From contig NC_079885.1 of the NCBI RefSeq assembly GCF_029227915.1, positions 8,680,001 to 8,744,000 on the forward strand: a stretch of 64,000 nucleotides of DNA, written 5' to 3'. This DNA is from Hydractinia symbiolongicarpus (Eukaryota > Cnidaria > Hydrozoa > Anthoathecata > Hydractiniidae). This document shows positions 44,501-56,876 of this stretch, one piece after another. The first letter of the stretch is position 1, and every line of letters starts with the position of its first letter. The position numbers were made by a program, and so were the translations under genes. The notes beneath the pieces were generated by a model. That model saw only the letters and a program-made list of their open reading frames with translations. It had not been told where the DNA came from and did not search any database.

Positions 44501-47500
44501 GAGGATTTCCTCACACCACTTGATAAAGTCATCGAGGACGAATTCCTGCCTGCTTTGTTTGGAGAGACCATATCTGAAACTGATCGTAAACTGTTCAAAT
44601 TACCAATTCGGGATGGCGGAATGGGCATACCTGTGTTGACTCAAAAAGCGAAAATTGATTGTAGTTCATCATTGGCCATATCTGCACCCCTTGTTGAAGT
44701 GATTGTATCTCAAGGTAACGACATCCCTTCAAAAGAAACTATAAGACAAGTTCGCCATGACAGAACGGAATTAGTCACAGCCTTACAGAGACAAGAACGT
44801 GAGAATGTAATCAGTGAACTTGATAATAAATTGTCAAGAGTTCTTTCTCAGAATTGCGAAAAAGGCGCATCAAGTTGGCTTACTGTCCTCCCCCTGAAAG
44901 ACCAAGGATTTGATTTATCAAAGGACGAATTCCGTGATGCATTGGCTTTAAGATATAATCGCAAAGTCAAGAACTTACCATCAAAGTGTGCATGTGGACA
45001 ACCATTCGATACGAATCATGCCATGAACTGCAAAAAGGGAGGATTTGTTTCTATTCGTCACGACAACGTAAGAGATTTTGAGGCAAACCTTCTTAAAATG
45101 GCATGCAATGACGTTGAAATTGAACCGAAACTACAACCCGTTGAAAATGATGAAGCCCGACTAGATATACGAGCTCGCGGTTTTGGCGTCCGGGACAATC
45201 CGCTTATTTCGACATTCGAATTACCAATGTCAACTCCAATTCACAAGCGAACATTCCAGTAGCAGCAATATATAGGAATCACGAGAGCGAAAAGAAGAGG
45301 AAATATAACGACCGCATCATCAACCTTGAACATGGCTCATTTACTCCACTTGTTTTTTCCATTAATGGAGGTATGAGTCAAGAAGGTACCATATTTCACA
45401 AACATCTCGCTGAAAAGATTGCTAACAAGACGGGACAAAAGTATGAACGAATAATGTCATGGATAAGATGTAAATTAAGTTTTGTAATAATGCGTTCTGC
45501 TTTGTTGTGTCTGAGGGGTAGTCGTTCTGTGAAGGTTAACGTGGAGCCAGCTGATGACTTCAGCTTCGCATGTGACGAAGCCAGGCTTTGACATTCTGTT
45601 TTAGTTATTATATTGTTTTTCATATTGTTTGTTGTTTCAATATTTATTTTTGTTGTTTGTTTGTTCTAATAGCTGGCACACATTAGGCATCAAGTCCCCA
45701 ACAGTCCTCTCTTTTTCGTTCTCGCAGCTATCTCCTTCTCGAATCTTTTTAGTCTACATCATCTTCACGGAAAAATTTTTAACTCGTTTTTATATAATAT
45801 ATAAATAATTTTATTACTTTTATTTATTACATGACGTTTATTAACATTTTTGTACATTTATTGAGCTGAAATATAACCGATTGATTTCCTTTAATGTCAA
45901 AGTAATACTGCGTTCGCCGTCATGACGGTGTTGATGAGAACTTGTGTGACGTAATTCAGTGGGATGTAAACAAACAAGTATTACATGTGTGAAATGTTTT
46001 TTTCATTTTTATATCAATTCAACAGGTGTTTTTATTTAATTTGGCAGACTTTTTGCAACATAAAACGTTTCTCAATAACAAATGGTCAAATGATTATAAG
46101 CAATGAAATGTGTCTATGCCTAAAAAATCAAGAAGTGATTTTGTGAAAATAAAACAGATTTTTTAACTTTTCGATATCTTGGAAATTAGAAATATTTCTT
46201 TACCTATTTTCGCATGTTATTAAATTCTTGAGAATAATTTTTCTACAACATTAAGGATCATACATAGTTTGTAACATCGTCTTGTTTAATGTTGGGTTGC
46301 ACAAACATTGTACCAAGCAACTTTTTCAATTTATTAGAACATTTACTCTTGTGAAAGGGTGGAAGAACAACACAATTTTTACATTTGCAACAGTACCAAC
46401 TCCAATATATTGGTTTGCCTTGGTACTGTGTTTTTAATTAGAAACTGTAACTCATTACTCAATGTGAGTGAACCTTCATTTATCATCTTACAAATATGTA
46501 TAAGCTATATGTACATCGTGATGCCACAAATCAACAAAATATGTACGAACCAAATTGCCTTTTGTTCGATAATGGGGGCAACAGTAAATGTAATTATCAA
46601 CTTTTGGGGACAAAATTTAGGCATAATAAAAAGCGAAAAATTAATTTTGTTTTCTTGATATATGTACAAGTAATGTTTTTACTACATAAAACACATTTAT
46701 TTATTTTTTCGTTAGTTCATCTTTGAAGATACTGTGAATAGCCTGCTTTAAATGTATTTTTAACAGCCTATTTTTTTGTATTATAGAAAATCTTCAAAGT
46801 CTCACTGTAAATTTAAGAGAGTCAAATTTCCCTGGTTTTTGTCGTATTTTATCAACTGCAGTGGCTGATATCGATTTTTCGGAACAGAGATGTACATGTG
46901 AGTTGTTTCCTCCCAATTGATAGTTTCGTATTTCAGAGACAGTTAACTGATATAACTTTGGAGAAAATGTAACGTTTTTACCCCTTACTTTTAAATGTTG
47001 CATGCAAGATTAAATTTTTTGTTTGTTTATTTAGTATTGGCACAAGACAAAGAAGAACATGATAGATCACATGAAAAATCACTTGCAGATTTAAATCAAG
47101 GTATAATAGCTAGACAACGTTGATAGTCTGTTTTACAAAAAAATAAGTAATCTAGCTAAATTTCAATCCCTTTTTCACAAGCTTACGACTTTGGAGATGG
47201 GTTTCTATTTGTTACCACAAAGATAATTTGACTGCATTTTTTTAGGCCTGCTATTGAGTTATCCAGAATTTCTGAGCAGAATGGTTAAATTAGCCAGCAA
47301 GCCATTCCGTGAGTTTATGTGTTATAAAATGATGTCTCATTTTTGTTGTTTGTATAATTTATTTTGTTCCTTCGTTTCCTCTGTTCTTTTACTAATTGTG
47401 CTTATCTTTTAGCCGGTGGCTCTTTAATCAGTCAAATACCACCTGCTTTGCAAAGTCTGGTTTTAAATGTTCCAATACCAATGGAGAATATTCACGAAAT

Positions 47501-50500
47501 ACTGGATGGCGATGACCCACCTCCAATTTCTAGCTTATTTTCTTTAAGTAGGATTAACTTATATTTTTATTGCTTCAAGATTCCTTGTATGTTTTTCTTT
47601 CTGTTTCAAAATGGATATTAAGCAATGATTATTGTTGTATTTAAGAGTGCAAACAAAAATCTGTTGTATTTATAGTTTTGTGATTTATTGAATTAATTTA
47701 CTTTGGAAGCATTTGATAAGCTCTGGTTGAAGTTTCCAGTTATTCTTTTTTTATGTAAATAAAGATTTATTGATTTTGAACTCTTTTTAAACCACTTTTT
47801 ATTTATATTTATATGTCTAGATAACCAAAGCAATGCTAGTAGCCACCCATCTTCATCTAATAATTCTCAAACATTTGAACATCCTACATGGCTTCCTCTT
47901 CCTGTGCAGGTTATGAATGAGGTAACATTATTTATTGCTACTAACAGCTGATTTTAAAACCGTATATTACCTTTTCTTTCTGCTTTATATACTAGGTGAT
48001 GCATAAAGTAGAGATCTTGTATGTTTTGACATTATTTCTTTGTGGAAAATATAAATATGATGTGAGTGGATGTGTTTTTATTTACTCCCTTTTTGATTTC
48101 GATTTTTGAAGGTATGATGTATCTGTTTTGTAACTCAACTTTTCTTTTTGTCTGTGTTAGGTTCAAGCGAAGCTGAGTGATTTAAAATTTATTCCAATGT
48201 TGTGTGATATGTTTGATAAATTATACTGGAATACAGAAAGGTTAGTTGATACTGAAAATAATGTAGTTAATTTGTTTTTATTAAACAGCTTGGTTATCAA
48301 AATTCTAAAATAGTGACATATAAAAAACCTTTGTGTTTAGCAATCGATTTCCTCGACACAATCATCATGAAGACGAAGATTGTGACTGCACACCGGTTTG
48401 TTTTCTTTTTCCTAATTTACATAACAGTCCAATAAAACATGCTTACTTTCATTAGGTATGTAATCGATTTCTTCCTCTTCTTTAGGAAAGTGCTTTGAAA
48501 ATTCAGTTTTTAAGATTTGTTCACAGTTTCTGCGATCACAACGAGTAAGTGTTGTTTCTTATGCAGAATCATATAAATACAATTTTCTTATACGTTGAGG
48601 TTGATACATTGTTTCTTCTTTCTTTTTTTCTTTTTTTTTAGTAAAAGATATTTACTTCTTTGCTCTCGTGAAATTCAAGAAATGAGAGACTTATGTGGTA
48701 TGTAAATTGAACTTTTTTTCATAAATTTTTGTCATAAATTTATAATATTTCCCAGTTGAAGTTGTTTCGTCACCAGAAAACCTATCTACTATCTGTCTCT
48801 TTTCTTCGAATGTGTATCAGGTTAAAAATTTATGTGTGCATAAAATACAATAAAAATTTAAAATACTCCAAGCATTTCTCCCATTGTCCATCTAACTGCA
48901 AAATTTTCTGTACTCAAAATTTTTTATTAGTTTTCATTTGAGAAAGTAAATACACACTAAAATTAAAGTGCCTCAAGTCTTTCAGGCCTTGCCATGAGCA
49001 AATAACCTCCCGAGCAATTAATTGCGCGCGTCAGAGTGTCCACGCGGTTGGACACTTTTAGATCTTAGAATTATTGAACAGTCCTGGTCCTTGAAATCCA
49101 CAAGCAAGCCTATTCATAGCCAACCTCACCATCCTAGCTAATTCACCGACTCCTGACTTAGTTGAAAGAACTACGTAGACATAAATCTCTTTTGCCTGGC
49201 CCCTTCGTCGTTGGTAACCAGGTCTTACACAAGAAATCCAGCCATGCGGTTCTTAACTAATGCGGAGGTGAACGCCGACGGAGCACGGATGACGCAAGTC
49301 TGCAAAACTGCACTTACAGGCAGAACAGACAATTTATCATGGATTTAATTGTAGATAATTTCTTCATTTGACGAAACAATTGGAAAACATTAGCAGGTCC
49401 AACTTTAATGGGTTGTTTTCTTTATTCTGCAACTGTTTTCAAACAATTTTAAAAACGAAACCCACGTGCGGTATAATTTTTTTTTTCTGTATCAATTTTA
49501 TGAACCTAAGTTTTATTTAAACCATGCAGATAAAGATTTTTTTAATTTAAAAACGAAGCATATTTTTTCCTATTTGCTGAAAAATAAACAATAAATTTAT
49601 GAAAACGACAGTATAGTCATGCATACTATTTCGGACATGTAGAAAAGGAAGTTAAGATTGAGAGAGTCGCTATACCAGTAGACGCTCGATCATCGTGTTT
49701 GGGGCTCATGATTTAAAACGTCCCCCACTTTTCTACTGCAAAATCAATGCGCAACAAAGATTCACCTTAATGCCCGTATCGCAAGCGTTTTACAAAATGG
49801 TGAATGAACTTTTGCACGATGGGTGGAAAATAATCACACCAAATATCTTTTCAGTTTCAGGTTGAGCGTTCGTGCAGGAATTTCACTTAGAAGACCAATC
49901 ATTTCTTAAGAAAAACGTTTACAATTATCTCAAAATGTTAATATTTATGCGAGCAATAGAATGCTCGGGTAACGAGCATTTACGCGAGCACTACGCGGGC
50001 GCGAGCTATTGCTCCCGACTCATGGCAAGGCCTGTCTTTGGAAGATTGTTAACATGTTTACCAACCTTTTTGAGTAATATTTCATGAAGAGTTATCTGTT
50101 TTTCCGTTTAGACAAATATGGTACACAAAGACCAGTTTCATTAGATAAATCACGAAGGTATTTGCATTTTTGGATTTTTGATTTTGCATTTGTATGTGTG
50201 CAGCACATGGTGTGAGTCTAACAGGAATGTAAAATAGTAAGATTCGTTCAGATTAAATAATAATGCAAAGCGTTGACTGCCAGTTTTATGTATTATCAAA
50301 AGATATGAATTGACTTTTTTTTACATTTAGTAAATACAGATGCAGTGGTCAAAAAGGTCTCATCACTAAAATAATTGATGTGTTAAAAAAAACTGCAGCA
50401 AATAATGCTTTAAGGTAAATTACGTAAACATCATGTGTGAGTAAACGAAGTTATTTATGCATTGCGGTCATTTGTTGTCAAAAATTACGCTTGATATCTC

Positions 50501-53500
50501 TTAGTAAAACTACATTTTCTGAATTTAAAATATTCTGGCAACTTTATTCTGGCAAGCGATGAAAATTGTGATTCCAACAAACTTAATAGTGACAAAACCC
50601 ACAGTTTTGCTTGGCAGCATTATGAATTACTCTACAGCGGGTGCAGAATAAAAAGTACAGCCATTTTAAACACAGATAATATGGTTATTATGATAGGATT
50701 GCTTCTTCTTGTTTTAGATTCTGGTTGTCAAGAGCAATTGAAGGTTTTCTGAGAGGTTCTGTATCTCCACCAGATCAACATTTCTTAATTAATAGGGGTC
50801 TCATTAAGGTAAGTTTTGTGTATAATTCTATATTTTGTTATTTAAAATATTATGTAATAGTACATAATATTTTTTAGTAAAATTCAGCAATTATCAAGAA
50901 AGTAGTTGCCACACAAATAAAATTCAAATTGGAGAAAACACAAAAAGGAGCAAAAAAAAAGTTAGAGCTGTGCAACATTTTTTCATGGTTTCTCTTTTAT
51001 TTTACTTTTAAAAAAATGATACAATTTATAAAATTGTGTATATATTTTTCAATGTATTATGTATTGCTGTTCAAACAATAGGTTTCTAACGTAAATCATA
51101 TCTTTCATACACTATAACTCCATATCCTTTTTTATTATTTTTCTTTTCGTGTTCTTTTCCTTATATAACATTACCCTACTTCTGTGTGTTTCTGTGACTT
51201 TTACAAGTTGGATGTTATTATGTCGTATTTGGTATATGGCAAAACAACCATTTAACATGTAACAATATCAATAAGGGCTAAAATACACGGTAAGTTTAAA
51301 CGGACCGTTTAGTTGTAAGAAAAAACTTATAAGTTTCGTTGAAGGTAATATATACCTGTCTACAAGTTAGATAAAATGTATGAGTTTTTTTAAAAAACTC
51401 TCTTTTACAATGAATACCGAAGAAAAACACCTTCCGTTGCGGGTATTGTTAGAGCAGCAGCAGCAGGGCAAATGGTAGAAGAAAAAATATGATTAGAAAT
51501 TGAAAAAATATGCTTAAATCTTTAGTTTAAACAATAGCTTATTAATCATTCTGTTAATTTCAATAGAAAAAACTAAGCAAAAGTTGAACATGTCCAACTT
51601 TAAAAAAAACTTATAAAAACGAAAAAAGTTGTACATCTTTCCTGTTTACACAGTAATATTTTTATCTTATATTTAAACGGTCCATTTAAACTTACTGTGC
51701 ATTTTAGCCTTAAGGCAGACTGACGTCAATACCATATCAAAGATTACTGAAGCCATTGCATTCCCCCAATAATTTCGAGTCCAAATAACTTAGAAACCAG
51801 TGGTGACATTAGTTCTGTCGTCCTATGTTTAAATGTTTGCAGGACATTTCCAGAGACCAATCAACTAGTTTTTAATATGTCCTATTAACAAAAATATTAT
51901 GAAATACTATTTAAAACACCTGTTGTTACCTGCAAAGCGTTATTGTATTCCATTGTTTTATGTTTTTAGCATCTTTACGAACATATTGTAACCAGTGATA
52001 CTAAAGCAAAAGAGATTATTCAAAGTAGTTTTGATTTGCTTGGTGAATTAATGAAGTTTAACGTAGCTGGATTCGTACAATTCAATCAGTCAGTAGAATC
52101 AGGGGCACAGGTCTGTGTTTTATACAATAACTAATTGAAATGAAAACTTGTTATTGTTTGAATCTTTTTTTTATTAATTTTTGTTCATTTTTAGTTCGAA
52201 AAGTTTTTATCGGTTATGACGTCAAGTGTGGTGGACTCGAATATGTTTATTCGTTGTATTGTGTTGTCCCACGAGAGGTTCTCCTCCACTGGAGTATATA
52301 ACACACAACAGTGTCACCTCAGTGGAATAATCAAAAAATGGGAACATAAAATATATTTAATGTACAAGCTAATAACCTCAATCTCAGTTGACAGTCTAAC
52401 ACAGGTATGACATGCAGTGTTTGTTTGGCTTCGTTTTTATGGCGTTCTTTCCTGAATTTTATACTCAACATGAAGTGTGTTTTTAATGAGTGCTAACCCA
52501 AGAGGAGCACTGTTTTGAATATTATCTGAAGTACATGAAAAATTTCTAGATGGTCTTGAGAGTAAATTGGTTCAAGTTATTTGGCAGATATTCAGAGTCC
52601 TGTTTGCTTACTTACTTTTTTTTGCTAACTTTTTATTTAAAAAAATAATTGAATTTTTATATTTATTATATTATTAATGTTGATGAACTATTAAGATTAA
52701 TTTTTTCTTTAGGAAAATGTTAGCTGTTTAAACACTACTCTAATATTTTTAATGTTTGCGTATAATCATGGTCAGCTTGATAAATACCTACAAGCCTTTC
52801 TGACTGAAGAAGAAGCACAAAAACATCCTGGGTTAATTCTGTCAAATTTAAGGTATGTAGTCACTTCTTTTGATGCAAGTTAAGGTACAGTTCAGTTCTG
52901 CCATTGTTTTCATATTAATTAAATCCAGTTATTAATATTTAAAATGTTTTAAACTTCAGCATAGCGAAAGGTTAAAATATCTGTTTGAAATTTTTTGTTA
53001 GAAATCAGATATGTTGGCAATTAACGTTTAAAAAAAGAAAAAAATAAGCTTTCACCATAGAAAAAAAACATTAAATGCACTCCCAAACCTTTTTTTTATT
53101 TAAAATTCCAGATAATTTATCTCCCATTTCCTTATGACAATGCTAACAATTGGGACTAGATTTGTTTAGTAATTGGTTTAATTTTCCACCAACTTAAAAT
53201 TGTACATTTTTCAGTAGCTGATGTTAGCTGTTATAGGATTTAATATTATATATTTATAATTAAATAAAACACAGTGCAATAATATTTTTGCGAACTTTGC
53301 AGAATTTTTACAAATTAAATAAAAGACAGTTTGTAATTTACATCTTCTAAAAAGGCACAAAAGTTTTTTTACTGAGATGTCCTCTAAGGTCTTTTGTTTA
53401 GCATAGTGATCCACTTCATTTTATTGAAATAAATTAGTGTTTAGTTTGTCCTAAAAAATTCAAAACAAAAACTAAACAAAGGAGATAATTTGTTGTTTGT

Positions 53501-54258
53501 GTAAATTTGAAATCTAACAACTGCAGTTTTAAATTAATTATTTTGTTTACTAAGCAATATACAGCCTTTTTAGTTGAGCTTTGGTAAATTCCATGGTAGT
53601 ACTTTCCCAATTACGTCAATCATTTAATTACCTATTAATAACATTATTGCTAACCAATTATGCTAAAACATATTAAAAAGCAGAACTGACGTCATAGTGT
53701 AAAAGAAAGCTATATAAAATCAAAACGTATTCTGATTTCTTAGAAAAGAAGGTTCATATTTTTTTAAAAATAATTACAATTTTTCATTTTTGGTTTTGTT
53801 TTTGTATGTTTTTAATGGAATTAAACTTTAGGTTTCCTGTTTTTTGGTTGAACAAGTTTATAAACAGTTTTTGTTTTCTGATGATGATAAGTTCTGTCAC
53901 CTGTTTCTTATATTTAACTCTAATTTTAGTTTACTTTAAACTATAGTATATATAGTATATATAGTATATATAGTATATATAATATTCTTTTAATGCGTGC
54001 CTTCAACATCACACATTGACCTATTATATTTTTAGAGAGTTGTTATTATTTTGGAAAACACATTACCTGAATCGTGAAAAAGACTGTGCTCAACTTCAAC
54101 AAAGTTCATCAATAACATTTGAGAAATGGCAGAGTGTTGTTGATGTTATGCTAAGTGAAGACATTTCCAAACAAACATCAATATTGTGTTATCTGACACC
54201 AAAGCATACGAACAGTATACATTTTAGGACTGTCGATTATCTATCTAGGGATGCATAA
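38600..54258 (+). CDS. TRPC4AP: TRPC4AP (TRUSS) orthologue, 24 exons, complete
   Basis: Exons: 38600-38698, 39472-39621, 39832-39945, 41081-41144, 41216-41277, 41366-41451, 42118-42185, 46787-46897, 47035-47100, 47246-47308, 47413-47547, 47821-47921, 47996-48061, 48161-48240, 48341-48395, 48486-48544, 48642-48697, 50112-50157, 50331-50414, 50718-50808, 51970-52110, 52195-52404, 52713-52852, 54036-54258. All junctions are GT..AG with matching phases; the product is 789 residues against about 797 in human. Strong landmarks shared with the vertebrate protein are CDCTP/ALKIQFLR, SFDLLGELMKFNV, VDSNMFIRC, TQENVSCLNT and the C-terminal LLLFWKTHYLNREKDC. The family protein is an all-helical substrate receptor of the CUL4-DDB1 ubiquitin ligase and a scaffold for TNF receptor and TRPC signalling (known from mammals; inferred here). 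Exon 1 is the least certain because the N-terminus is poorly conserved. Confidence 0.93.
39011..39041 (-). repeat. Solo terminus of the GGCTAAAATACACGG MITE family
   Basis: GGTCCGTTTAAACTTACCGT followed by GTATTTTAGCC is the same terminal sequence as the right end of the MITE at 51276-51709. The partner end was not found. It lies in TRPC4AP intron 1. Confidence 0.5.
42186..46786 (+). other. TRPC4AP intron 7 outside the LINE
   Basis: The 4.6-kb intron is mostly the LINE. Left of it (42186-42571) and right of it (45592-46786) the sequence is AT-rich with no supported coding region. The LINE UTRs must lie in these flanks, but no poly(A), repeat tail or target duplication could be fixed by eye. 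Confidence 0.4.
42572..45591 (+). pseudogene. RLE-class (R2/NeSL-like) LINE reverse transcriptase with one frameshift
   Basis: In TRPC4AP intron 7, same strand. The main frame 42572-45262 (896 codons) has an N-terminal C2HC zinc finger (C5, C8, H21, C25). The reverse-transcriptase core follows: NLIPLNKNPGVRPIGVGE, motif A LVDASNAFNTLNR (Asp about 429), motif B TTQGDNLAMSFYA (about 482) and motif C VWLADDATGAG (about 515). Near 808-826 comes a CACGQPFDTNHAMNC knuckle, then IRHDNVRDFE, ending in RLDIRARGF, the start of the restriction-like endonuclease. At the T run 45181-45184 the coding potential shifts by one base. The other frame (45181-45591) continues the domain and ends SWIRCKLSF, LLCLRGSRS, a family-typical C-terminus. 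Only one T is missing, so this is a very young copy or a sequence error. There is no APE domain. The 5' and 3' limits of the element are not resolved. Confidence 0.82.
48982..50034. mobile_element. Inverted-repeat DNA element, ~1.05 kb, in TRPC4AP intron 17
   Basis: The termini CAGGCCTTGCCATGAG (left, about 48983) and CTCATGGCAAGGCCTG (right, to about 50034) are perfect 16-bp inverted repeats. Both are flanked by TCTTT, a possible 5-bp target duplication. Next to the termini are clustered GAGCAAT / ATTGCTC and GCGCGC motifs. The interior has no transposase. The CAGG start resembles hAT elements, but the duplication is not 8 bp. Confidence 0.6.
51276..51709. mobile_element. MITE, 434 bp, in TRPC4AP intron 20
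   Basis: The left end GGCTAAAATACACGGTAAGT is followed by TTAAACGGACC. The right end, reverse-complemented, is GGCTAAAATGCACAGTAAGT followed by TTAAATGGACC. Inside, AACTTATAAGTTT and AACTTATAAAAAC mirror one another. It is non-coding. The flank after the right end is TTAAGG. Confidence 0.7.
52853..54035 (+). other. TRPC4AP intron 23 with (TATATATAGT)n microsatellite
   Basis: The intron contains a short tandem run, TATATAGTA repeated about four times with a 10-bp period, at about 53942-53983. The rest is AT-rich and shows no gene. Confidence 0.6.
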
Positions 54259-56864
54259 ACACTAATTTTTTTAAAACATGTAAATATAACTAATTAAAAG
54301 AGCTATTATGTTTGAGGGTTGGTGTTTTAGTAGCAGGTTTGTCAGAAAATCTTTCAAAACTAGATACCATGGCTGGTTATGAAGTTTGTATCAAGCTGTT
54401 TGAAAGTACAGTCTAAAATGTTAAGATATTGAATGCTGCAGGTTTATATTGTTTGTTTTGTTTAATTGAATGTATCTATGTTTGTTTGTTTGTTTATTTG
54501 TTAGTTTCAGATGGTGTTTGTTTTTTTAGAGAGGGGGTGTACTTTGGGGGGTTTGGGATATCTTTTGTTTATTTCTTTTTTGATATAACATACTAAACAC
54601 AGACACCACTTGGTACGAAATCCTATCCTTAGTTCAGAATAGGTCAATTGAACTTGTCTGTGAAAACATTGTCTATCATTGTCCAATAATTTATTTTATT
54701 TATTTCTCTTACGGAAAGTATTAAAAGATTCGCCATCATGAAATCCTGCATCATTTTGTTTAAAACTCAAGGTTATTTGTACGCGTCACTTTTTTGTTTT
54801 CCATTCTGCTTGTTTTCGTCCATCACATACACTGAATTTTATTATTTTTTCTAAATAGCATTTACATACCATTGATGTGTATATATCTTTTACGTTTATA
54901 ACCTAGCCAGCATTTGAATTAGGAAGTATTTAGCAAAAAGGGGTACAATAACAATTGAATATTTGTGATTGTTTTCTGTTAACTCATGGCAAAACTTAAA
55001 TTGTCATTTTTTTAGCAGGAAATTTTAGTTTTACAATTTTAAAGTGACATATGAATGGTCTGCTACAGTAAAACAATCTGGAACTTGCTATCACTAAACT
55101 GCTTGTTAAATATTTCTGAAAATATTGAATATATATCCAAAGGTTATGTGAATTTTGGTACAGAATTTTGAAACAATTTTTTTAAAAACTTATCTTTTAA
55201 TAAAAAGAATTTTCATAATTCTTTTCATGGAGGATCTAAGAAAATACTCTGTTAATATTTTAATAAGTTTCACTAAAGGTTGCTTTCCATTGAGGTGCTT
55301 TTTGCTGCTCATATCGTACTTACTTTATTAAAAAAGTTGTGTGTGAAGACGGTTAGAATGTGACACGCCTTAAGCTTCAAAAAATTCCGAATACTGAATG
55401 GTTTGGTCAAGAGTGCTTTAATGGAAGGCAGGGTCAAGGTTTCAATGCAGTTTATTTTGTTTTTATATTTTATTTAGGCTTTTGGGGGGAATATTTTGAA
55501 TTTGAATTATTTGTCATGAGATAATTACCTCTTTTATTTAAATTTTTACTTGTTCACTTTATATACTTTTTTGACACATTTTTGTTTATCATGTCATGGA
55601 CCTAATAACTAATAAGGTAGTTTGATTCGGTATAAATGTTACCAAAATGTAAACATTCAGGTCTGTGCCATTATTAAAGTGGTCTCTTATGTAAACATCG
55701 AGTCTTTGAGTTTAATCCCAGAACATTAAAGCATTTCTTTTTTGTTTAAGTTGTATAATTTTCTTTACAAAAACCTTGTTGGACTAATGTTATCTTTTAT
55801 ATGATAAAAGCACCTATCCTTTGTTTTGTGGAGCTCTTTGCAATTTACGTTATTTTCACACATTGAATGGGAAAAAATTCTTATAGCGTCTAACAGAGTT
55901 TTTTAAAACACTCCCAAAATCAGACCTTTGTATAAATAACATTATAGGTTATATAGTCTTTTTTTAAATACGTTAATATTGTATATAAGGCATGGCATAG
56001 AATGTAAGTAGATGTTTTTAACAATTTTTTTTGGAAAAACTTTTATTAATGAAAGTATAATTTCGGATTGGCTAAAAAGTGTTGTTATTTTCAATGACAT
56101 GATCCGTGTTTAATACATAGATGTAGTAAATTAAAATTGATTACATCTATTTATGCACTGAGGATGGTTTGTTCTGAATAGCTTATGCTTTTTTAAACTT
56201 GTTTTTATATTTTACTTTTTACCATATTTATTCTATGGCGAGTTACTATAATATAGGTAAGAGTATTTCCCTGATTTTAAAATTGCTAATGATGTCACTT
56301 AAAAAATGCTTGAATCAGCAAGAAAATAATTATGCTAATGCATTCTCATGCCACAATTTTGCTAAATGTTATGTCATGTGTATCACTGTGGACTAAAAAA
56401 GCCCTCTATAGGAGATTCCCACTACAACAAATTTTCTGTGACAAGAGTAGAGTACAAACAGAGCAATACAAAACAAATCAATCAAAATTTAATAACCATC
56501 TAATAACAAACTTGATTGGTTATTTCGTTAGTTATTCTTTTGTTCCTAGTAATTTGCTTTTTTTTGCTCCTGTACTAATTAATTAGCTAAAAAATTCTAT
56601 GTTTACAAAAAGAAAAATTGCCTTCATAGCTGCAAATTTTCTACGGTGCATACTTGTAACCCAAATTTTGATTCAACAAACTGTCAAGATTTTGTAAACA
56701 TTTAAATATTTTTTTTCAGTACTGCATTGGAACACTTTTCTTTATGGCACATTCAATAACGATTTTGGTACATCTTTTTTTCTGTGGTTTTAGAACTATA
56801 ATAAATTAAAAAACAATAATTATGTATATAATCCAATGCGCAAGTGAAGAATAAAATAAGAAAT
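54259..56864. other. Intergenic region between TRPC4AP and VPS9D1
   Basis: The TRPC4AP 3' UTR starts here, and an ATTAAA hexamer at 54293-54298 could be its polyadenylation signal, although it is close to the stop codon. Nothing else coding is visible across 2.6 kb. The VPS9D1 promoter must lie at its right end. Confidence 0.4.
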
Positions 56865-56876
56865 ATGACGTCATAT
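56863..56876. promoter_or_regulatory. CRE-like palindrome overlapping the VPS9D1 start codon
   Basis: ATATGACGTCATAT is a perfect 14-bp palindrome with the CREB/ATF consensus TGACGTCA at its centre. The start ATG (56865-56867) lies inside it. Whether it is bound is unknown; the ACG TCA codons could also produce it by chance. Confidence 0.35.

Noticed and set aside
42572-45262. Domesticated host gene or viral polymerase
   Set aside because: Zinc finger, reverse transcriptase and restriction-like endonuclease in this order are a LINE signature; no capsid or other viral genes are present.
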